Assembly: GCA_017562135.1 (NCBI GenBank)
Contig: QEYB01001179.1
Coordinates: 531,001-595,000, forward strand
Source of the DNA: Dipylidium caninum
Taxonomy: Eukaryota; Platyhelminthes; Cestoda; Cyclophyllidea; Dipylidiidae
DNA: 64,000 bases
Reading direction: 5' to 3'
A program made the position numbers and the translations under genes. The notes beneath the pieces were generated by a model. That model ran no database searches, was not told where the DNA came from, and saw only the letters and a program-made list of their open reading frames with translations. Below are positions 48,901-61,600 of this stretch, piece after piece. The stretch's first letter is position 1; the number at the start of each line of letters is the position of its first letter.

Positions 48901-51900
48901 TTTATCAAAAAAATATATTTCAAAGCAGGCGTTAGGCAAAGGTAAATCGTTACGGTATAGGAAAAAATAAGAAGTATAGAGAATAAACAAATAGGAAAGT
49001 GAAATGTCCAAAGTTTCAAGAGCATTTAAGAATAAAGCGCTAGAAAGCACAATGAAAAAGAACAATAATTTGACAAATTCTCAGGAAAATAAGAAGATAT
49101 CCCGGAAAAACGGGCCAAAGCCAAGCATGTCAACAGCACACCTCGAAGGCACGGCCTAGAGCACCCAATATACCTCCTCTTTAATTATTTAGTCAAACAA
49201 CGATAGTGCTATTGGGACCTTTAAGCCATATTGCTTGCAAAAATGGTCGTAGTTTAGCATTAAACGCAACCATTTCCCAATAACGGTGAGAAAACACTTT
49301 TTAGTCCTTCGTTAATTTTTTAGCATCATATTCGTCTGCCCATTTCCTTCTGTACATTATTATGTGGTAAGGTTTACACAATTACCTCCTTCTAGGTCCC
49401 ATAGTTTGAACACCTACGTGTCATTTCAATTTCCTTCTCGATCCTCCAAATTTGCATTTGTAGCTCGTTCCTAGCTTCTCGCCAAAGTCTTTATGATTAT
49501 TCGCGCGTAAATATCAGACCAATTTCCATATCCAAAGTATAGTATATGTTCCCTTCCTCGTGACTGCCACGGCATACCATGATAGTCCTTAAGCCGTTAA
49601 TCGGCATAGGTAATAACTATTCCGTTAATTGTTTGGAGTCACTGGTAATCCTCTAATCTATCATAAATGACATACTTAAATCGATTAGCTCCACCGCCAT
49701 GTTGCTGAGGTATTTGTTCCCCACCCTCTCTTCCTTCACTTCATACCACCTCGCGAGAACTATGGGATGACTCAACAGGCTACACCCTCTTTATAAAGAT
49801 GCCAAGAGATTAGGGTTTTTCTCGGCCCTATTTTAACAATAAATTCCGTCACTTAGGTGGCACATTCAACACCAAACGCGTCAATTTAACGAAAAGAAAT
49901 TTCATGGGCGTGTGAAATAACGGTGGTACGGAACATTTCCATATTGAACAGGATTTCGCTTTTGGTTCGACAATTTGTCATTGTCGTAAATTATTTTCTG
50001 TCGATAAAAACATCCTAGATCGAGATACGCACGTGTAACTATAGCGACAGCGATGAAAGAGGTCTTGATGTACAAATAAATACTCAATTGTTAAACAAAA
50101 ACACTATCATTTACATGCCACCTGCGGCATTGACTAGTAACCGTGTTTTGGGGTTATGCGACGGTTTGGGTTAATATTGCTGATTGAAGATGGTCTATGG
50201 TCATAAATAGAACCCGAAACATTTGAGATGAGGGTGGAGACACTGATTCGCAGGCGAATGAGAGACAACAGGCACTACGAGTGTCAGGTACGTCCACTTA
50301 TAATCCACCACAATCTATGGACCGTGAAAAACGGCACAAGTGATTTATACCACCCGAGTTTGGCGCAGATATCAATGCGGAGGACGAATTCGCACCTTCT
50401 ATATTGTGCGTCAACGTCCTAAAATTACTCAACCCACCGGAACACCGTGGACCGCTTTGATATGTCACTTTGATGCTCGCCTGGAATGGCTAATTCACAA
50501 GGAAGTTGGGTAGTAAATGTGTTGCTTCTGGGGCGGAAATCTTAAAGTCCTCTTTAGAAAAAGGCGAGGAGGAGTACAAGAGTTTTGGTGGCTGGAGCCA
50601 TGATGCACTCTGAAATAGTCAATTTTCTGGATGTCTATAGTCGTTAATGTAAAAAATTTCCCACACTGATGGACAAAGTCGGACGCTCTAAAGACGAGAA
50701 ACTGATTTGAATTTCGGGATGTATCGAGCATTCGATGTCATCATCGCATGGTGGCGGCGATAGCCGCCTTCTAAGGCGATTACGACAGAGATTCAGGGTC
50801 AACATCTTTGGCAGTGGAGAATGGCTTGTCTGACGGGACACCGAGGAAAAGAGGGCATTGGGATCAGCATCTAAATGGGCGGAACAGATAGGTCGACTTC
50901 CATAGAATAGACGGAGTTGCGGCACTTGTCATGTTCAACTTCTCGAAACGCACGCGGCGAGGGAACTCGATTTAGATTAGTAAAAAGACACTCCAAGGCA
51001 GCAGGAACTGTCGGTTCCTACCTACGAGACGCAAATCCTAGTTCCTGGGCGCGAGACATCTTAGCGAGTTCGTGCGTTACCTTCAGAATGGTCGGTTGTC
51101 GAGCGTCTTGACAAGCGCATAACTTGTCCACAGATCAAGGCGACACACGCGTGACGGTTAACGCCTCGTCCACGCGCGCCAGTTCAAGAATTCCCGACGA
51201 CGAATTCCATCACCGTTGATGTCCGAGAGTTCGGGAACCATATCGACTCCAATGTGGATTCCTAAGGCACGAACGAAGCTCCCTAAGGAGATATCAGTAA
51301 CCGTTTAACAACACTCGCCTCCGAACTTCCCACTAAGGATGTAAGTTTACGACGAATTTACTGTTATCTCCGGGACGACTCAACCAAACGTTTTTCCGAA
51401 TTAGCAAGTTCTTCGTCGATGTTTAAATGCCCCGACGGGTTCCGGCGTTGCAATTCGGTGCTGACATATGCGTTCCACTGAGAACACCCATTACATCTCA
51501 CCAGATGGGCCTTTTTCTCCCCTTCACCCGAATAAAAGTGGGCAGAAGGACCCAGAGGCCACACAATTGCAGAATTCCTCCGTTCTTTTCGTTTACGTTA
51601 CCCTTAATTAGGCGGTGTAGACTGTCTACAACCTCAAATAATGTCGTCTTGGCTTCTTCCGAAACCAAAATCGCGACGTTGAACCACCAGTCCTCGATTC
51701 TCGGACGTCCAGCGGGTGGGAGCGGCCTACCCCGTCGTGCCCGCAGACCCACGGCATCATGCTACTAACGATGTGAATAAGTAGGAAGAAGCATCTACTA
51801 ATGTTCACGGTGAAAGCAGCCGCCCGCGAGAGTACACCATAACTGAACCAAAAATCGGCTTGAAAAGCTTCACGCCACAAAGAGCATCACATGACGGGTA

Positions 51901-52672
51901 CCCAACGTCCCCCACCAAATGCTCGCGACAGACGGAGAGGCCGTTGGCTGAGCACCGTCGCCTCCCGGGTGGAGTCGAGTGCGGACGCTGCCTGTTCGCG
52001 CTTCGAGACGTTCACATCGAGGAGAACGACGACGCTAAGGGCTCTGGGAACCGCATCCATCGCTCCGACGCGTCCTAAGCCAGTAGGATGCAGTTTAAGA
52101 TTTCTCGCGACGCTTCAACGTTGGACACTCTCAATAACACTCGAGAAATGGTCAGAACTGACTTCCGGCCGAAATGCGTGTAAAAAAACCCGAACAGACA
52201 AGGCACGACTCACAAGCATCAAACCATGTTAATCACCACACACCTCGCTTCAGCTCGCCTTCAGGCCCTCCACCAGCAAAAAACAAAGCGCCACTGCTTT
52301 TTTACCGAATGTTAATGAGCGAGCGAGGAAGGGCCGAAAGAGGCGGAGGTTATGGAGCCTGCAAGAGTGTACGCGAGAGAGCAACGGACAGACAGACGGA
52401 CGGGGGGCTGGCCAGTTCGTGAGGTATGCATATCAAAACGAAGTCACATTTTACAGGGACACTGAGGGCTGTGGAGCAGGGCGGACATCCTCTCTAACTG
52501 GATCGGGCATTTTTACACCTCGCTCCAAACCACATACACACCGACGCGAGGGGAGGAGGAAGGGGGAGAGAAGGGGAAGGGAGGTAGAGCACACCAGATG
52601 GGACAAGAAGACGTGTAGAAAACGGATGTCTCTGGCTAGAGAGGGCGGAGGAGTGAGAGTATACGAGAACGT
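48901..52672. other. Spacer between gluconokinase and HUWE1
   Basis: 3.8 kb with no supported gene; it includes the HUWE1 3' UTR at its right end. From about 50.6 to 52.3 kb the base composition is richer in GC. Several minus-strand frames look protein-like in pieces (51498-51752 contains VSEEAKTTLFEVVDSLHRLI; also 51364-51564 and 50644-50925). They are in different frames with stops between, as in a decayed element or by chance. A short GACA run lies near 52387-52402. Confidence 0.45.
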
Positions 52673-55600
52673 TCAGGCCATTCCATAGCCCTCGCAACAC
52701 TCCCGAATGGCCGTCAGAAGACGCTTCCGCAGTTGCTCGTAGGACTCGTAGGGCGGCAGTTCCAGCGTGTTGAAGCTGGGGAGAGGGGTGAGCGGGAAAA
52801 TTAGAATACTCTCTTTACCAAGCAAGCCTACCCCTCGCCAGACAGACAATAGCACTTGCTCGATTTAACCAAGAAATTGGCAGTTCATCCACTCAAACGG
52901 TAGACCGTTCAACACGGAAGACGAGGAAATTGGGGACACTCACCAGGTATGTGCAGAAGGCAGATGATTGGTGCTGGAGACAGCAGCCCGGCATATCTGA
53001 AACTTCGTGGGTCCGTGCATCCCCTCGAGATTGGCGAAGCCACCGAGGGGCACGCGACTCGTGCCCGTAAGGAATTGCAGAAACCGCGCCCTGTCCTCCT
53101 GGTCGAAAGACTCCAGGGCCTGCCAGAACCACTCCACCTGGGGCGAGGTCGGCTGATACTTGGAATAGGTGGTGTTTGCGCGCAGATCATCGATGTCAAT
53201 GTTGGGGAGGCCGGAAATCAGCAATTCCAGTTCCTGCTCGTTAAAGATGTTGATAAGGCTCTTGGGAATGATGCTGTAGAAACCCTCCAGGAACGCGCTC
53301 AATTGTTGCCGAATCGAACCGGTCATGCGCTCCTGACACACCAGGCGCACGTATTCGTGTTTGTTGGCCTCTGTCACTACAATGTTGCGTCCGTTCTCGA
53401 TAAGGTCGCGCGTCTCATTCTTGCCGAACTCGTTGATCTCGAAGAAGAAGAAGAAGAAGAAGAAAGTGGCGATAGACGAAGAAAGAGGAAGGGGAGGAAG
53501 ATAGTGTGAGTCTAGAACAGAAGGGCACTCACTTCGGTGCAGAAGGTTATCTCGTAGTTCATCTCCGAGACGTCGTGATTCAAGAGATATTCCAGACCCT
53601 TGTAAAAGTCGTAGTCCTCGCTCTCTAGGTCCGTGAACCTGCGACCGAGGAAAGGGGGTCTCACACGTGTACGAGGTTGGCAGTTAAGTAATTATTTCAC
53701 TGGGCTATCGCGCAAACCCCGAACTTATGGGGCCGCGGGAGAAGGAAAACTCACCGAACACGTCGACCGAGAATGTGCTTGTAAAATGAGCGGGTGAAGT
53801 AGCACTCGAGGAGTTTGTTGTCATAGATGGCCTTCGCGATGAACCGACCAACGAATCTGAAGTAGCTTAGATGGTTACTGTTGATGAAGGAGGCCGGGTT
53901 GATGGTGTATGTTACACGATCGGACGGTGAGACGCGGAAGAGGCAGTAGTTGGGATTGAAGATCTCCCGACTCATGAGAAGGTACCACTCCCGAAGCAAG
54001 CCTCCCGCATCCTGACCTTCCTCATCTGCAGGGAGGATGAAGGAGATTTAGTCGTAGTGGAAAGTGAAAGAGAGAGGCCACTGAGGGCGAGGCTCACTTT
54101 GGAATCGAATGACGAATTTGTGTTTCCAAACATCAGCACCCCTCGAGTGAAGACGACTAAAACTGTCCTCGAAAATGCGTTCCCGTGACACGACCAGAGG
54201 CTCCTCCTCCGACCTCGGCTGTGGCGACCTGGCACGCAGAGACTGGAAGCGTTGGCGGAAAAATCGCCGCTTAACATCGAAGTCGAGGCATTTGGGTTGG
54301 CTCAGAAACACGGTGAACGCCGACTCGCTGATGTTGCCAACGTAGTGACGCAAAATGTGGTTTAAGCTAACACGATGTTTCTCCGCAAACCAAGCAATTA
54401 AACTAGTCGAAGTTGTATCCTTTGGGGCCGACTTTTCTATGGCATCCGAAGCATCCTTCTCGCCCCAGTCGGGCGGTGACATCGGTCGGATGAGGTCGAC
54501 CGGGGGGCTGGCCGTAGTGACGGTCTCCGCACCGGAAGGGATGTCGGGAAAACCGTCAAAGAGGATTATGCTATGCTGCTCCGCAGAGAGGCCGATTATT
54601 CAAATGGGTGGGTAGAGCGATGTCCGTCCAGGATGAGATTCCACCACCAACCGCTGCACGACGATAAACCGCGGAAAAGGGTGAGCGGAAGACATTTAGA
54701 CAAGTTGTTTGCGAGGGATTGGCATGCGCGAGACACAAACACTCCACAAGGGGTTGAAAGAGGAGGACAGTATTGGCATCGCTGGTTTCCTGGAGGCAGT
54801 CCAACGTCTTACTGAGACGTTTCCAAAGAGCTGGCAGTGCCTCCACCGATTGCATAGACACATCGGGTGAATAAGATAGATGAAGCATTAGCCGAAGGAT
54901 CCGACAGAGACGCGATTGCTGACTACGCGAGGAGAGAAGGGGTTGGAGGGAGGCCAACTCCAACTCCCCGCCCGTGGGAGCAGGCGGAGGCGGCGCGAGA
55001 GAGGTGGAAGGCCCACCAATAAAGACAGAAGATCCAGGTGTACCAAATCTATCGGGAAGGCGAGTCATAGAGGCGGAATGATGGAGATTAGAGATGGAGA
55101 TGGTGGAAGGACCGTCGCCACTGCCACCGCAACCACTGGCTCCACGATGAAGACGACGCCGTCTGGAGGCTGGGGAGAGAAGACTGATTTCCTTAATGAC
55201 GGTGGAGAGTTGTTCTTCAATGGTCTGCGCGAGTTCACTTGCTCCTTTAGAGAAGAGTTGGAAGAAGCGCACTCTCGTGGTGCTATTTGCTCGAGACATG
55301 AGGATAATGAGCCAGGTGGCAAGAGTTCGGCATTGGTCGGTCGAATTACGCGCCATGACAAAGTCACAAAGACTCTGGATCACTGTAGGACTGAGAGGAG
55401 CGATGAGATTGGCGGTAGGCTTTGTCGTGTTTTCTGAGTCAGCAGCAGCACGGGCGACCGAGCTGGGGTTTGTGGAGACGGTGGCAGAAGGCTGCGTACG
55501 GGTCTCCGCTTCGTGGGGCGAGAGACGACCCAAATCCCGGGAAGTTGATGCGGTCTGAAATAGGAATAAAAAAACACCATTTGCCCGTATGGGTGTCAAG

Positions 55601-58600
55601 TAAGTCTGTAACTCGATTTAAAGAAACACTTCGCAGCCGCGAGAGGCAACATCGCCGCACTAAAGATTCGAGTAGTAGAGCATCCAGCACTACAAGCATG
55701 TTCATGGCCGACATAATTTAGGCTGGGAAATATCTCACCCCAGTTCGGCGTCTCGCTGAGTTTTCACTCCTCGAGGACTCGTTCGCCTTGAAAAAGTCGT
55801 CCACTACCCGAACGAGAAGAAGGAGCAATTTCTCCTGAAGTACAGGCCTAGAAGTGACAACCGGATGTCGTAGGAGACCGACCAGATGGGAGAAAAAATC
55901 AAGAGAGGGCGTAGCAACATCCGAGTCAGTACTTCTGGAGCGACTCGGTGTGACGTCGGCAGTTAAAACTTCAGAAGCACCTTTAGGAGTTGTAGGTTTG
56001 GAGGGTGAAAACGAAGGGCGAGCTCGCGCAGGACTGATAAAAAGGGACTTGTTTGGACTACCGCCACTACTAAAACCATTCCCACGACTGAGGCGAGTCA
56101 AGATCTCCCAAAAATCTGTTTTCACCTCCGGCGGTTCGTAATCCGCCCCGGAGACAGCCAAGGAGGCCAGGGAGGGAGGAAAGAAGTGGGCTGCAGATGA
56201 GTGGGCCAGCTCCGAGAGGACATCCAAGATGATGAAGCAGACGTAATTGGCGGCCTGAGGATGCACCACAAAAGTCCCACTGTCCAAAGGCTGGAGATTT
56301 CGCACCCAACAACCCAACGCAGCCTCGAAGCCCGCCCCGAAGATAGAATGGGCACAGGTGGGCATTATGGCCGAGGCGGAGGGGGAAAGGGGCACCTCGG
56401 AGAGGTACTTTGCGATTTGCACTAAGGTGGAGATGATCCACAGTCGGGTGGGCAGATGAGAGCAGAGGTTTTGCAGCAATCGCTTGAGTCCTGAGAACGT
56501 ATTGCGACGAAGCTCGGGGGACGTGGAGCAGGTGATGATGAGGGCAATTACGCATGTCAGGCCGTCATGGTCAATAAGGGGCTTCGGACCGCCTTGGCTA
56601 CGTGCTGCTGCGAGGGCGGCTAGGAGACTCTGTATGCCATTCAATGTCGCTGATGAGAGAGGACTAAAATGACTCCCATTGCGGCCATGGAAGCTCCGAT
56701 TAACTCTCCACTGTGACTCGCCAGCTGTAACAGCAAACCCACGTCTTAGATATGGATCGGAAAAAGAAAAGCGTAAAGAGGATACTCACATTCAGCTGAA
56801 CGAAGAGGGCCGAAATATGCGGGGAAGGTACTACCGGGGATGGGGCGAGCCTGTTGTGGCCCGCGTTGGCCTTGTGAACGCGTATCCTGCATGGCGACTT
56901 GTTCGACCATATGACGACGGAGTCGACGTGCCTCGTACTGCATTTCAGCTGGTAAAACTTCGATCTGAGAGTCATCCATATCGGCGAGAATCTCACGCCT
57001 CAAGGCGGATGGCAGGGAAGCAAGGAAAAGTGAGTTATTGTTACTTCCATCTGCCTGGTCAGTGGAACCAGCTGCTGCTGGTGCCGCGTTGGAAGATCCC
57101 GCACCTGCGTCTTCTCCCGAAGTTGCTGCAGTTTGCCGAACTTGAGCTAATACCTCCTCCTGAATGTTGGGTGGCAAACTGGCTAAAAAGGCCTCGTCCA
57201 CATGGTCCGGTACAGCGTTCTGCATGGAAGAGAGCTGGTAGCGAAGACGAATTGTGCGCTGATGTTCTGTCATCAGCTCACGACGCATCTCTTCAGGCAG
57301 AGCATCAAGGAAGGAGGGGTCCATACCCTCCGACACCATAGAGGCGATAATCTCCTCGTCTGTGACAGGAACCCGTATCTGGGCCGGTTGAGAGGGCGCT
57401 TCCTGAGCTTGCGCTTCGGCGGACGAGGAAGCAGACGTAGACGGCTCTGCTGTTGCCGGCGCTGTGGCCGTCAAGGTTGTGGCAGCGACATCTCCACTTG
57501 AGGCAGACTCTATCTGGCCTTCGTCGGAAACTGCCCCATGAGTTGGCAAATTCGGCGAGTTTATAGGAGGTGGGAAAACCGGCGCTGACACACCCTCACC
57601 GTGGAGTGAGTCTGAAAAATAAAATGGTTAGCATGCGGAAAATTTACACGTCCTCTTCGGTGGGTGCATTAAGATGAAGAATTCCCCATTGGAAGTACTC
57701 TGTGTTAAATAGAATCATCTGCCTATAAACGCACCGATATCCGAGTCGGCCACACAGGCATGGGAGTATCGGAAGGCCGAGACAATACCGACTCATCGGG
57801 AAGAGCAGCGTCAGCACTCGGCTCTGCCACTTGCGGCTGCTCCAATTTTTGAGCTTCCGTTCTTTTTCGAAATTCTACGAGACGACGAGCAAATTCTTCA
57901 TTTCTTCGACGAACAGCGGGTACGCCGACCTCGTGTCTTGCGATCATTACCATGTCCATCATCTCCTGACCGCACAGGATGACGGCCAGTTCGACGAAAT
58001 TGCGGTAGATATTGAGCATGTTGTACATCAAGTTAAGTGGGAGAGTAATACCACTAGCTTCACCACCGGCACCACTGGAAGCTAGTCTTAGAGCCTCTGA
58101 TAGTGTAGAAATTTGAAGATGACAGAAATCCATCAACATTTGATAGACCGATTTGTCTCCTTCATATTCTGAGAGATCAGCTTGTCGCCTTTGTGAGAAG
58201 GGGTTATGTGGCACGATACGACGCCTGGTTGAGCGAACGGATGCGGGTGTGTCGTAGATGAGGGTGTTGTACTGAACCGGGCCTTGACCAACCAAAAGGG
58301 AGGAGTGCGCGCACTCGTCAGGTAGGTCGGTGGGTGCATCGGCGAGCTGAGGTTGGTTCGAACGAGGATGGGAGTAGCCGCCTGGTTATTGCTGAGACGT
58401 GTGTAACCGCCGCCGCCACCACCACTGCCACCATTGCCCGCATTTCCACGGTTGTTTTGGGAATAGAAGGTAAGGACAGCGGAGGAGATGGCGTTGGAAT
58501 CACGCCGGGAATTGGGGTGGGTGCGAACAGGGCGGAGACTAATTGTCGCGGCTGTGTCACTGGTTCCACCGTTAACAGAGCGCAGAGATGATGGGGACGG

Positions 58601-61600
58601 GTGTTCCGAGGTGTGAATGAAGGGACTTAGCGAAGGCAAGGAGAGGACCGGATTCCGGAGGACTGAGCAAAGGCCACTGTCAGTACTATTGCCGCCAAAA
58701 CTACCATCGAGGTGTTGCTCATTCACAAAAATCGATCCGTGTTGAATGGGAAGGAAGTCATATCGGTCGAAAGTAGGTCTCGACCCACCAGGGAAGTCGT
58801 AAAATCGCTCCCCGCTCACAATAGGGTGATAGGTGCTCGAGCCCCAGTTGGTGACACCACCGTTACCCTCTAGGGAGGTAAAGTGAAAAATCAAACCACG
58901 TTCCAATTCGGCACCTAAACGCCGACGGTTCTGGGAGCTTCGGGCGCTAATAACTCCACCATCAACACCATCGGCACCACTGTCGCCACTGCTGCCCACG
59001 GCGTTGAATACCTCGTTTACAAGGGTAATCATCATGTTGGCGTTGTTGTGCGGATTGTCGGAAGCGTTGTCAATGGATTGTGTGTCGACGAAGTCATCCA
59101 CGTCCACCTCGTGGTCGACGGAAGGAGCACCGTAGTCGCCTCTGTCATCCTCCTCTTCGATTTCATCTGCCGTATCGGCGTCTTCTCCTCCGTCATCTTC
59201 ATCATCTTCCTCCTCTCCATCTTCCACATCGTCTTCATCATCACCTTCACCGTCTTCAAGGTCATGAAAACTATCTCCATCCTCGCACCCTTCAACGAAC
59301 GAGTCTTCACTATGCTCACCATCATCAACATTTTCACCTTCCTCACCGATTCCACCGCTGCCTTCACCACAAGTACCGCCGCTACCGCCAACCCGTGTTG
59401 GGTCGGCGACTACTTCGTCTAGAATGAGAATGGCATTACTGTCTTCTACGGTAGTGTCCTCCATTTCACTGGCATCTTCTGCAATTGCCCACGTATCACC
59501 TTCCTCCGTAACGGGCAGTCGAACCGAAGTGGAAGGCTGTTGTTGCTGCTCCACACTTCCCGTACCCGTTGCCGCCGCCGTTGCTGGTGCTGTAATAGGC
59601 ATGGAGAGCGATGAGTCGGCGGCCCCGACAATAGATGGGACGAGAGATGAAGCTACAGGTTGGTTGGTCTCCGTTGCCGTGTGCATCATGGCATCGGCAA
59701 CCGTGGTCACGACGGTGACATGGTTCTCCGCCACCGATGCAGTAGCACGCTTGGACTGTAGTTCCAACTGGTTTATACGGCGTAGAATTTGACGATCCAC
59801 CAAAGACAGGTTTTCCAAAACCTTCACCAGCACATTTAAAGCGCTGGCACCGTTGGACACATTACAGTGCACGTGGGCAATCAACTTGGCCACATCGGCG
59901 GGGATCTGGCGTTTGTAAAGTTGGCGGATGATAGTGCTTTGAAGGGGGTAGGGAAGAGCGATAGCATATTCGAGGAAACGGACGTGTAAAATAATCCTTT
60001 GGTTTTTGGCAAGACCGTTTTCATTCGAAGTAGCCCTAGGCGAATTCGTGGAAGTGGAAGATGTAACAAGGTGCCTCAAGGAGGCTTTAAATTCAGCGAT
60101 AAGTACGTTCTGGCAGGAAGGAGAACAGGAAAATATGACCGCTTCCAACAGGAGAACTGACAGATCCATGGTAACAGCATCAATGAGTTTTTGGTTTAGG
60201 AGGTAATTTACAAAAGTTTGGGTAGGAGAGAGATTGTACTTGGCGATGAAGTCTGAAACGCCTCGAGAAGCCATTGCAAGATCAGCGAGGTATCGCAGGT
60301 AATCCGCTTTCATCAGATGAGTGGTCGCCGCAGGAAGTTTAACAACAGGAGACGCATCACCCTTACTTTCGGTGTTCATGTCAGTAACCCGAGTTGGAGT
60401 CTGGCATGAAAGAGGAGACAGAAAATTAGTGCCAGTTACGTGAGGACGATGAATTAGCAATTAGTAAAATTTTACACTCACCTCCACAAAATCGTCGGCA
60501 CTATTGTCAGAACTTTGTGATTCGTGGGCAATACGGTTAATGAGGAGAGTGACAATGTTCTTCTGTTTCTCTGTCAATTCAACGAGAAACGCCTTGGGAT
60601 CATCCACTGTAGGATCCACCACCATCCGGAAGGCATTTGGTGGAACGCCATCTGACAGGTCGGGATAAAGGGACTACTTTTTCGTCTTTGTTCTTTAAGT
60701 AAGAAAAAACACCCCCAGCCAAAACATACCTTTCAAGCTCTCTTCCTTCACACCAATCAGAGCGAACTCCTTAAAGACGCTTAAGGCCATTTCGCCGTCT
60801 TTCACCATTAAAGGGGAGAGAATGGAGAGGGTGTAGAAGAGATCCAAGAAACCCCAGTGGAGGAGAGGTGAGCCTCCACGGAAGAACTGTCCGATGACCT
60901 GGCGCATACTCGCAATCATCGTCGTCCTGTCATCAAAGAGTTGTCGAATCAGGTGACCGACAAAGGTAGAGTACTGCAAAGTAACGTCCATTTCGTGGGT
61001 TAAGTCGAAGAGGATGGAGATGACATCTTCGGCCAGGAGAGTTTCCACATCGTCAAAGCTGGTGGCGGCGAGGCGCAGTAATAAACGCATGAAGGCGTCA
61101 ACACAATTGGCGTCGAGACCGCCATTTTTGAAGTATGAGAGTAGAGAAATACAGAGTTCACGCCTCACAGTGGGAGAGAGAGGCTCCAATTGTGCCTCCT
61201 CGTCGTCGCGCAGAATATCACGTTCGTAATCGGTTAGAGTGGAGGGGGACTCCGGTGTCGTCGGTGCTTCCGAATCCGCGTTGAAAGGGGGGAATTTGGG
61301 CAAAAGGGCAATGGGACGTGTGCCAGCTCTGTCGATAGACGTCACAAGCATAGGGAAGAACTCAACCACGTGACTTTTCCGATCGTCACAGTTACTTCGA
61401 TAAACGCCGTCATGAAAGGCCCGATCAGCAACGCGGAAGTCGTCGGGTCGATATGAGTGCCACCGCTGGGCACTTTGATCGAACCAAGCCCAGTTATGAC
61501 AATCTGCGTAAAGTTTGATGCTGCGTCGACGAAGGTGGAGTGCTGCTACCATCCGCTCGTACTGATCGAGGAGGACAGCGGCGAGCGCGAGGAGGTGCCC

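Noticed and set aside
53972..57341. Long plus-strand and alternative minus frames across HUWE1 exons
   Set aside because: They are shadows of the real exons, whose frame is fixed by family motifs and splice phase.
59032..59427. Met/Lys-rich and His-rich frames over the HUWE1 acidic tract
   Set aside because: They are out-of-frame and antisense readings of the GAT/GAA-rich coding tract.
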